From contig QMXA01000009.1 in NCBI GenBank assembly GCA_003661905.1, forward strand, positions 1 to 10,787: a stretch of 10,787 nt of DNA, given 5' to 3'. Position numbers and translations under genes: made by a program. Positions 1 to 4,793 of the stretch are shown here, in pieces. The notes beneath the pieces are model-generated. The model was not told the DNA's origin, ran no database searches, and saw only the letters and a list, made by a program, of their open reading frames with translations. Each line of letters opens with the position of its first letter. Within the stretch, counting starts at the first letter, position 1. Origin of the DNA: Thermoprotei archaeon (lineage in GTDB: Archaea > Thermoproteota > Thermoprotei_A > Sulfolobales > Ignisphaeraceae).

Positions 1-468
1 AAAATAAGAACAGCTCTTAGAATGCTTGTTCATAATGCTTCATCAAAGAAGGAAGCAGTAAAAAGAATAGTGGAAGATGAATTAGCAAGAGGCAGTAAAA
101 TTCTGATCTTTACCCAATACATAGAACAAGCAGAAAAACTTAGTGAAATACTAAACGCACCCGTAATTACAGGCGAATTAGATCCCAAAACAAGAAGAAA
201 TAGATTAGAAGCGTTTAAGAATGGAATTTCAAGAGTTCTTGTAGTAACTACTGTAGGAGATGAAGGAATCGACATACCGGATGCGAATGTCGGAATAGTT
301 GTTGCTGGAACAAGTTCTCGAAGACAGTTTATACAAAGACTAGGTAGATTACTTAGGCCAGGAAAGGGTAAGGAAGCAAGACTCTATGAAATAGTGGTTA
401 AAGGAACACATGAAGAAGCTGAAGCTAGGAAGAGGAAAACGATAAGTATAACAGATCTAGGTCTCTAG
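1..468 (+). CDS. xpb: XPB/Ssl2-family DNA repair helicase, C-terminal part (5' end outside window)
   Basis: This is the second RecA-like domain of a superfamily 2 DNA helicase of the archaeal XPB type, a 3'-5' ATPase that opens DNA during repair or transcription. The frame is open from base 1, so the Walker A and DEAH motifs lie upstream of the window. Visible are a motif IV-like stretch (KILIFTQYIEQAEKL), motif V (TTVGDEGIDIPDA) and motif VI (QFIQRLGRLLRP), whose arginines contact ATP. The acidic-basic tail after motif VI (GTHEEAEARKRK) is typical of archaeal XPB. In many archaea xpb sits beside the nuclease gene bax1; no bax1-like gene follows here, so a partner would have to be upstream. 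The last 12 bases overlap the end of the convergent gene on the minus strand. Family assignment is firm within SF2; XPB is favoured over other SF2 members by the motif V/VI wording. Confidence 0.85.
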   Translation, partial: KIRTALRMLVHNASSKKEAVKRIVEDELARGSKILIFTQYIEQAEKLSEILNAPVITGELDPKTRRNRLEAFKNGISRVLVVTTVGDEGIDIPDANVGIVVAGTSSRRQFIQRLGRLLRPGKGKEARLYEIVVKGTHEEAEARKRKTISITDLGL

Positions 469-1233
469 AGTATTGAGCACTCTTACATATGGCGATGTTG
501 GAGGTAAAGAACTTGCATATATACAGGCATTTATATATAGATGCTCTAAGTTTGTTGAGGAAGGTTCTGCAAGTAGCATCAGCTTACCTTCAATCCATTC
601 AATAATTAATGGATGACCATCCAAAGAAACAATGATTTGAGCTATATCTCTTCTTACAATGGTCTCTTTCTCAATAACTTTTGTACATAATTTGGAACTT
701 CTAACTCCATAGCTCACTATATGAGGTGATGTGAGGTATAACTCCCCACACATTTCTTTACCTTCTATTGAGAGTTTCGTAGGAACTACTATACCTCTAT
801 ATATGTTTAGTATTTTATGATCTGAGCAATTACAGTGAAATTCAACAACCCAGTCATCCTTGATATCTAATCCAAGGTCGTAAATAATAGTACTTAGAAA
901 ACATTTGGGGCCCCTCAGATTTACAAACGGTACCAGTATATAACCATCAATCCAAGCAGCTTCAACCACTTTAACGCAGTATATTTCATTACAAATATCG
1001 ATTAATTCATCTCCATAGTTTAATATCGCCAAGCTATTAGGTGCTATCGCTATTCTAACTTTCCTTCCTCTATACGTCGTAGTGACTATGGCAGGTTTAG
1101 AGATTAGTAAAACTTTGAAACCCTTTTTAGAAAATTCAATACCTACTCTGTAATGTCTTTTAAGCAGTTCTATATCAAAATTTCGAAGCACATAGTCATA
1201 CATCAATATCATAGAGTTCTCAGGGAGTTTCAT
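457..1233 (-). CDS. Hypothetical protein, cysteine-rich, unrecognised family
   Basis: A 258-residue soluble protein that I do not recognise. It has no signal peptide and no clear membrane segment. It holds eight cysteines (81, 86, 111, 134, 136, 162, 183, 237), many for a hyperthermophile protein, including an HCNCSDH cluster at 133-139 that could bind metal or form disulfides. The N-terminal half has alternating hydrophobic strands (VLLISKPAIV, VRIAIAP) and a basic YRGRK segment; the C-terminal half has DGHPLIIEWIEGKL. The start is ATG at 1231-1233. A TATA-like TTAATTAA lies about 26 bases upstream, which predicts a leaderless transcript beginning at or just before this ATG and supports the start. 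The stop codon lies within the 3' end of the convergent helicase gene (12 bp overlap). Real coding is supported by length, the promoter fit and biased codon use. Function is unknown. Confidence 0.75.
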   Translation of the reverse strand: MKLPENSMILMYDYVLRNFDIELLKRHYRVGIEFSKKGFKVLLISKPAIVTTTYRGRKVRIAIAPNSLAILNYGDELIDICNEIYCVKVVEAAWIDGYILVPFVNLRGPKCFLSTIIYDLGLDIKDDWVVEFHCNCSDHKILNIYRGIVVPTKLSIEGKEMCGELYLTSPHIVSYGVRSSKLCTKVIEKETIVRRDIAQIIVSLDGHPLIIEWIEGKLMLLAEPSSTNLEHLYINACIYASSLPPTSPYVRVLNTLET

Positions 1234-1257
1234 TGTTTTATTCCTAGCATCAAATAC

Positions 1258-1265
1258 TTAATTAA
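1258..1265. promoter_or_regulatory. Palindromic TATA element TTAATTAA, probably bidirectional
   Basis: The perfect palindrome TTAATTAA lies in the 117-bp spacer between divergent genes. Archaeal TATA boxes centre about 26 bases before the start of transcription. Measured that way, the minus-strand start falls near 1235, next to the ATG of the 258-residue gene. The plus-strand start falls near 1288, just before the C box of the sRNA at 1292. Both distances fit, so one element may serve both directions. This is inferred from spacing only. Confidence 0.5.
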
Positions 1266-1287
1266 GCCTCTACATATTTATTTCCCT

Positions 1288-1344
1288 GGTTGTGATGAGC
1301 TTTGTAAGGTCTGATTAATGATGAGTAACCAGGCATCTGAGGGG
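1288..1344 (+). ncRNA. C/D box 2'-O-methylation guide sRNA (candidate 1)
   Basis: All four boxes are exact. C box GTGATGA is at 1292-1298, D' box CTGA at 1311-1314, C' box ATGATGA at 1318-1324 and D box CTGA at 1337-1340. The two guides, GCTTTGTAAGGT (1299-1310) and GTAACCAGGCAT (1325-1336), are each 12 nt and the D'-C' spacer is 3 nt. This is the canonical compact archaeal dual-guide layout that binds L7Ae, Nop5 and fibrillarin and directs 2'-O-methylation opposite the fifth guide base before D or D'. CCC at 1284-1286 and GGGG after the D box could form a short closing stem. The D' guide can pair with a tRNA-Val(UAC) anticodon arm so that U34 is the methylated base (10 Watson-Crick pairs, one G-U, one mismatch next to D'), using an archaeal consensus arm from memory. 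I have no target for the second guide. Ends are approximate. Confidence 0.88.
1339..1344 (+). promoter_or_regulatory. Shine-Dalgarno GAGGGG overlapping the sRNA D box
   Basis: GAGGGG lies six bases before the ATG at 1351 and supports that start over the in-frame TTG at 1360. Its first two bases are the last two of the sRNA's D box (CTGA, 1337-1340). If one transcript covers both, assembly of the sRNP and ribosome binding would compete for these bases. Confidence 0.6.
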
Positions 1345-1350
1345 ATATGA

Positions 1351-1764
1351 ATGGTATGGTTGAGTAAACGCGAAGTTATTACATACTTACTTGTATTAGA
1401 GGCATTTGGTGAGAATACAACATTTAATACGGGAGAAGCAGCTGATACATTATCCATAGTGATGCCTAGACGAGTGGCATATAAGGTGTTAAAGAAACTT
1501 TGGAAGAAGGGTTTTCTTGAAAGAATTTCACATTTTGAATATAGAGTTAAACCCTTAAAAGAGGCCTTCATAACGTATTTACTTAAATATCTAGCCCTTA
1601 GAATTGAGAAACATCTTAAGAGTTATGGAGAGACTGTAGATGTATATGCAGATGAAAAGCATAAAAGAATAATAGTGAAGTTCTTAAACCGTCCTAAGAG
1701 ATTAAGTGTAATTTTAGAAGCGAAAATCCCGAAGTTTATTGAGATAAATCACTCTTCCTCATAA
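1351..1764 (+). CDS. Small winged-helix-like protein, possible DNA-binding regulator
   Basis: A 137-residue protein with a likely winged helix-turn-helix in its first 70 residues. Helix 1 is REVITYLLVLEAFG, followed by a GEAADTLSI helix and a basic recognition-type helix (PRRVAYKVLKKLWKKG), then a wing-like strand turn (FLERISHFEYRVKP). The rest is a leucine-rich helix (FITYLLKYLALRIEKHL) and a short alpha/beta tail, possibly for dimerisation. This order resembles small archaeal transcription regulators, but I cannot name a family or ligand. The ATG at 1351 has a Shine-Dalgarno GAGGGG six bases upstream; an in-frame TTG at 1360 is the alternative. The gene begins immediately downstream of the C/D box sRNA and may share its transcript. 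Its last 16 bases overlap the end of the convergent gene 1749-2105. The fold call is moderate; the regulatory role is inferred. Confidence 0.75.
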   Translation: MVWLSKREVITYLLVLEAFGENTTFNTGEAADTLSIVMPRRVAYKVLKKLWKKGFLERISHFEYRVKPLKEAFITYLLKYLALRIEKHLKSYGETVDVYADEKHKRIIVKFLNRPKRLSVILEAKIPKFIEINHSSS

Positions 1765-2105
1765 AGTTCAATGAGAATTCTTGCCTTAACATATTGCTTA
1801 GTAAAGGGCGGAGGTGATTCGCCTAAATTAATAGCAAGAATTACTTCTTGGCCTAAGGAATCGCGAAATCTGACCTCAGCTACATAACTTTTCTTAGGAC
1901 CGCTCTCCATGGACTTGAGGAGAGCGCTATATATACGAGATAAGGCCATTTGAAACGAAATAGGCGATGATAGATCTTCGGGTCTTAGTTGTATTGAAGC
2001 AAATGGTGCTAATACTTCACCAATCTTAGCACTACCTTCAAATATAGCGATTTTTCTACGTTTATGTTCTTCAAGCTCCAATTCATTCTTCTCATTTTTA
2101 TTCAC
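1749..2105 (-). CDS. Hypothetical protein, unrecognised
   Basis: A 118-residue protein if translated from the GTG at 2103-2105. It begins with a charged, Glu/Lys-rich stretch (residues 1-18), then beta-like segments (KIAIFEGSAKIGEVLAPFASIQL), a central amphipathic helix (SFQMALSRIYSALLKSM) and two strands (YVAEVRFRD, EVILAINLGE). It ends in acidic residues. No catalytic motif or known family is apparent. The start is uncertain: a TATA-like GTATAATT on the minus strand (2113-2106) lies only a few bases before the GTG. If that box is used, the transcript would begin near 2084 and a TTG at 2079-2081 would give a leaderless 110-residue product. Its 3' end overlaps the winged-helix gene by 16 bp, tail to tail. 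It is separated from alba1 upstream by 72 bp and is probably its own unit. Confidence 0.65.
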   Translation of the reverse strand: MNKNEKNELELEEHKRRKIAIFEGSAKIGEVLAPFASIQLRPEDLSSPISFQMALSRIYSALLKSMESGPKKSYVAEVRFRDSLGQEVILAINLGESPPPFTKQYVKARILIELYEEE

Positions 2106-2113
2106 AATTATAC
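2106..2113 (-). promoter_or_regulatory. TATA-like element GTATAATT
   Basis: On the minus strand this element sits right before the GTG of the 118-residue gene. By the usual 26-base spacing it predicts initiation near 2084, inside the longest reading frame, which argues for the shorter TTG start. The sequence is a fair match only. Confidence 0.3.
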
Positions 2114-2140
2114 ACCAAGCTGGAATAGACTAGAGAGGTG

Positions 2141-2146
2141 AAAAAA
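2141..2146 (-). terminator. Oligo-T terminator downstream of alba1
   Basis: Six consecutive T on the minus strand lie about 32 bases past the alba1 stop, inside AT-rich sequence. Archaeal RNA polymerase commonly terminates at such U-tracts without a hairpin. Confidence 0.4.
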
Positions 2147-2177
2147 GTTAGGAATTAATTTTCTCTTATTTAATTAT

Positions 2178-2477
2178 TTATTCCTTCTTGACTATGGTTA
2201 TTTCTATTGTTGATACTCTAGTTGTTCTTCCTTCTTGACTCGTTAAGGTTTGACTTCCAATATTGATATTCCTTATTTCTATTTTACCTGGGAGGAATCT
2301 GCTTCTCACTATTTCAACAGTGTCCACTGCTTTGCTGATTGCTCTGCCTCTAGCTTTAACTACTATCTCATTTACTCCTTGATTTAATAGGGTTAGTGTA
2401 GCTAATACGTAGTTCATTACAGGTTTCTTTCCTACTAGGACTACATTTACAGGTGCTGGGCCTTGGGCTGTTGACAT
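2178..2477 (-). CDS. alba: Chromatin protein Alba1
   Basis: A 99-residue DNA/RNA-binding chromatin protein of the Alba (Sso10b) family, which forms dimers that coat DNA and bridge duplexes. The match is strong across its length: GKKPVMNYVLATLTLLNQG, then KARGRAISKAVDTVEIV, then the C-terminal strand VSTIEITIVKK. K17 corresponds to the acetylation-regulated Lys16 of Sulfolobus Alba. K41, R43 and R45 are the beta-hairpin DNA contacts. F61 occupies the place of the Phe60 that builds the dimer-dimer interface. The ATG is supported by GAGGTG nine bases upstream and a TATA box at about 2533-2542, giving a leader of some 34 bases. That promoter sits tight against the moaE stop, so alba1 is expressed separately. 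A second paralogue lies at 8578-8841. Confidence 0.96.
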   Translation of the reverse strand: MSTAQGPAPVNVVLVGKKPVMNYVLATLTLLNQGVNEIVVKARGRAISKAVDTVEIVRSRFLPGKIEIRNINIGSQTLTSQEGRTTRVSTIEITIVKKE

Positions 2478-2486
2478 ATTTTTTCA

Positions 2487-2492
2487 CACCTC
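2487..2492 (-). promoter_or_regulatory. Shine-Dalgarno GAGGTG of alba1
   Basis: GAGGTG on the minus strand with a 9-base A-rich spacer to the ATG at 2475-2477. It fixes the alba1 start. Confidence 0.7.
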
Positions 2493-2532
2493 GCGTTTCT
2501 GTGTTGGGTCATAAGGCTCTGAGAAGTCTTTA

Positions 2533-2542
2533 GTATAAAAAC
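2533..2542 (-). promoter_or_regulatory. TATA box of alba1 promoter
   Basis: Minus-strand GTTTTTATAC, ending four bases from the moaE stop codon. Initiation would fall near 2511, giving a leader of about 34 nt that contains the Shine-Dalgarno. The tight packing means alba1 transcription starts exactly where the upstream operon ends. Confidence 0.6.
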
Positions 2543-2546
2543 TTTT

Positions 2547-3014
2547 TTAGTAATCGCTAAGTAGCTTTGATCTAGGAACTCTCTTTCCATCACCTACAAT
2601 CCAATATTCACCATCATTTCTTTTTTCAAGTTTGAATATAGGCACCTCCTTTTTCACTCTTTCTAGAGCTTCTTTAACAGCTTCAATAGCATCATGTCTT
2701 GTTACTGCTGCGGAAATTATGTATATTGAAATTTCACCAGGTTTTAGACTTCCAGTTTTATGTAGTATTAAAATATAGGGGATTGAGTACTTATTCGCAG
2801 TCTCGCATGCAATTTCCTTAAGTTTTTTACTTGCATAGGGCTCATAAGCTTCGTAAGCTAATTCATAAACCTTTGCACTGCCTATAAGTCCCTTAACATA
2901 GCCTATAAATATCGATATAGCTCCGCAACCTTCTAAATATGTATTATTAATGATGTCTTTAATTATTACATCTATGGATATATCCTCCTTTACTATCCTT
3001 CCATCACATTTCAT
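2547..3014 (-). CDS. moaE: Molybdopterin synthase catalytic subunit MoaE
   Basis: A 155-residue MoaE, the large subunit of molybdopterin synthase. It takes sulfur from the MoaD thiocarboxylate to convert precursor Z (cPMP) to molybdopterin for Mo/W enzymes. Family features are GAISIFIGYVKG (31-42), YEAYEPYASKKLKEI (54-68), the HKTGSLKPGE turn (85-94) and the catalytic segment VKKEVPIFKLE (120-130). K121 and K128 align with Lys119 and Lys126 of the E. coli enzyme. Two deviations are visible: the arginine of the usual GxVR motif is lysine here (K41), and the usual AHR triplet reads VTR (104-106). No MoaD gene is in the window. The ATG overlaps the stop of the upstream NAD(P)HX gene by one base (TAATG), so translation is probably coupled and the two genes form an operon. 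The functional link between them is not obvious. Confidence 0.92.
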   Translation of the reverse strand: MKCDGRIVKEDISIDVIIKDIINNTYLEGCGAISIFIGYVKGLIGSAKVYELAYEAYEPYASKKLKEIACETANKYSIPYILILHKTGSLKPGEISIYIISAAVTRHDAIEAVKEALERVKKEVPIFKLEKRNDGEYWIVGDGKRVPRSKLLSDY

Positions 3015-4528
3015 TATTGCTCACCTTCCATAAGGGACTTAAGTGATTTCTCAGGGTCTTTAATTACTTGAGGTATGAAATCTATGAGATATAATGGATA
3101 TGAAGCTCCACGATACTTATATGCTAAACCACCTGCAATTGCATTAATCATTACACCTGCATACGCTGCACTAAGTATAGAGCTAGTTCTAGGAATTAAG
3201 CCTGCAATTAAGCCTGTAAGAACATCCCCAGTTCCACCACGTGACATATCAGGAGGTGAAATGCCTTCACGAATTCTATACATTTCACCATCTGTAACAA
3301 TATCTACATATCCCTTAAGAACTGTTATAGTGTTGAATTTCTTACTTATTTCAATAGCAGCTAGTATTCGTGAAGATGGATCATTACTTATGCTTTTACC
3401 AAGCATTAGCGAAGCTTCACCAAGGTGTGGTGTAACTACTGTATGCATTCTTAGATCTATATTCTTTATAAGAGCTAGAGCTTTCAATGCATCAGCATCT
3501 ATCACTAGAGGTTTATTCTTATTTATTAGGGTTTCAATGAGCCTATTAGCAGTCTCCATGGTCTCTCTATCCAATCCTAGACCAGGGCCCATAGCAACTA
3601 CATCGTGTTTGCCAGCTAAAGAGATGAGCTTATCAATGTGATCAGAACATAGTTTTTCTCCACTAAGTTCATAACCTATGATCTCTGGCGAAAATCTACT
3701 GGCAAGAACGGGTGTTGGAGCTGCGAGAGTTACTATATCAGCACCGGCAGCCCAAGCTGCTAGAGCTGTAAGCCATGGGGCTCCAATATATCTGCTAGAT
3801 CCTGCTATGACTAATATACGACCTCCATCTCCTTTCTTAGCCGTTCTAGGCTTTCTTCGAATTCTAGCTATGATATCTCCTGGGCCTAGATATGTCCAAG
3901 CTTCTGGAGGGATACCTATATTTGCTACAACTACTTTACCTACATACTCCTTAGCTCTAATGAGACCGGGCTTAATTGCATGCATCGTAACTGTGATATC
4001 TGCTTTAAAGGCAATACCGAGAACTTCTCCAGTATCAGGGTCAATACCTGATGGAACATCTATAGCTATTTTAATACCCTTAGCTCTATTCATGAGCTCT
4101 ATAGCTGAAGCTGCTGGTTCTCTAACACGTCCTTTAATTCCTGTTCCAAGTAAACCATCAATAATTACATTTGAGGATAAGTCAATATCTCTGCTAAATC
4201 TTTGAATTGTAATGCTTTTCATCTTAGATATTATTCGATAATTAAACTTAGCATCGTCATGAACTATTTCGGAAGGATGATACAACATGTAGATCTTGAC
4301 CTTAGCTCCTAATCTAGAGAGATGTCTTGCAGCAACAAAGGAATCACCTGCCTTACCACCTTTACCAGCTACGATAGTTATGTCTTTATTCTCCAAAGAG
4401 CCCAGTTCCAATTCTATGACACGTGCAATAGATGCTCCAGCATTTTCCATAAGTAAAAGTGTAGGTACTCCTAGTGCTCTAGAATTTATCTCTAAAACTC
4501 TCATATCTTCGGTATTTACTATATTCAT
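3014..4528 (-). CDS. nnr: Bifunctional NAD(P)HX epimerase / ADP-dependent NAD(P)HX dehydratase
   Basis: A fused two-domain metabolite-repair enzyme that restores NAD(P)H from its hydrated, heat-promoted forms. With the ATG at 4526-4528 it is 504 residues. The N-terminal YjeF_N epimerase domain (about 1-215) shows MENAGASIA, AGKGGKAGDSFVAARHL, DGLLGTG (124-130) and IDVPSGIDPDTG (156-167). The C-terminal ribokinase-like dehydratase (about 230-500) shows GDGGRILVIAGS, GPGLG (314-318), DADAL (344-348), TPHLGE (366-371) and GGTGDVLTGL (431-440). The open frame extends to a TTG at 4567, but a TATA box at about 4573-4582 predicts initiation near 4551, after that TTG. The homologous N-terminus (MNIVNTEDMRVLE) fits the ATG at 4528; an ATG at 4540 is also possible. 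It is the first gene of an operon with moaE. The epimerase loop deviates from the usual GNNGGDG wording. Confidence 0.94.
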   Translation of the reverse strand: MNIVNTEDMRVLEINSRALGVPTLLLMENAGASIARVIELELGSLENKDITIVAGKGGKAGDSFVAARHLSRLGAKVKIYMLYHPSEIVHDDAKFNYRIISKMKSITIQRFSRDIDLSSNVIIDGLLGTGIKGRVREPAASAIELMNRAKGIKIAIDVPSGIDPDTGEVLGIAFKADITVTMHAIKPGLIRAKEYVGKVVVANIGIPPEAWTYLGPGDIIARIRRKPRTAKKGDGGRILVIAGSSRYIGAPWLTALAAWAAGADIVTLAAPTPVLASRFSPEIIGYELSGEKLCSDHIDKLISLAGKHDVVAMGPGLGLDRETMETANRLIETLINKNKPLVIDADALKALALIKNIDLRMHTVVTPHLGEASLMLGKSISNDPSSRILAAIEISKKFNTITVLKGYVDIVTDGEMYRIREGISPPDMSRGGTGDVLTGLIAGLIPRTSSILSAAYAGVMINAIAGGLAYKYRGASYPLYLIDFIPQVIKDPEKSLKSLMEGEQ

Positions 4529-4572
4529 GATCTCACTCATTAGCTGAGACCAATGACTAATACTCAAGTTGA

Positions 4573-4582
4573 TTAAAAATAC
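4573..4582 (-). promoter_or_regulatory. TATA box of the nnr-moaE operon
   Basis: Minus-strand GTATTTTTAA. Spacing places the transcript start near 4551, which excludes the TTG at 4567 and leaves ATG 4540 or 4528 as the start codon. Confidence 0.55.
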
Positions 4583-4740
4583 TTTTAGTGAGTTATAGAT
4601 TGCTTTAATAATCCCGATTAGTGATATGGGACGTCATTAAGGCTGAAACATAGTTCCTAGTCATTGATAAGAGATTTCATAGTTACTTAAAACACCATAG
4701 TATTGTCTCCTAATAAAACTCATGTATGTCAAGGCCTCGT

Positions 4741-4750
4741 GTTTATAATA
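4741..4750 (+). promoter_or_regulatory. TATA box of reverse gyrase promoter
   Basis: GTTTATAATA, centred near 4745, predicts initiation near 4771 and a leader of roughly 23 nt before the TTG at 4794. No strong Shine-Dalgarno is visible in that leader. Confidence 0.6.
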
Positions 4751-4793
4751 CTCGACCTTGTTATGATGAAGCTTATAGTGTGGGTACGTAGAT

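Noticed and set aside
1299..1310. D' guide of sRNA 1 as a tRNA-Ala(UGC) guide
   Set aside because: It needs three wobble pairs and an internal stem mismatch; Val(UAC) fits better.
1325..1336. Second guide of sRNA 1 as a tRNA-Gln wobble guide
   Set aside because: The register puts C or U at position 34, but several loop and stem positions mismatch a Gln anticodon arm.
1318..1350. Tiny reading frame starting at ATGATG and ending at the TGA just before ATG 1351
   Set aside because: Ten codons made of the C' box, guide and D box of the sRNA; the RNA explanation is far stronger.
1278..1571. 97-codon minus-strand frame over the sRNA and winged-helix gene
   Set aside because: No Shine-Dalgarno or promoter fit; the plus-strand gene has both a start signal and a fold.
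3075..4547. Long plus-strand open frames opposite nnr
   Set aside because: They are antisense to a gene with unmistakable family motifs and show no motif or promoter of their own.
4621..4660. Possible C/D box sRNA (GTGATAT, then CTGA) in the nnr/rgy spacer
   Set aside because: The C box is poor, the guide would be 15 nt, and no C' box follows at a usable distance.
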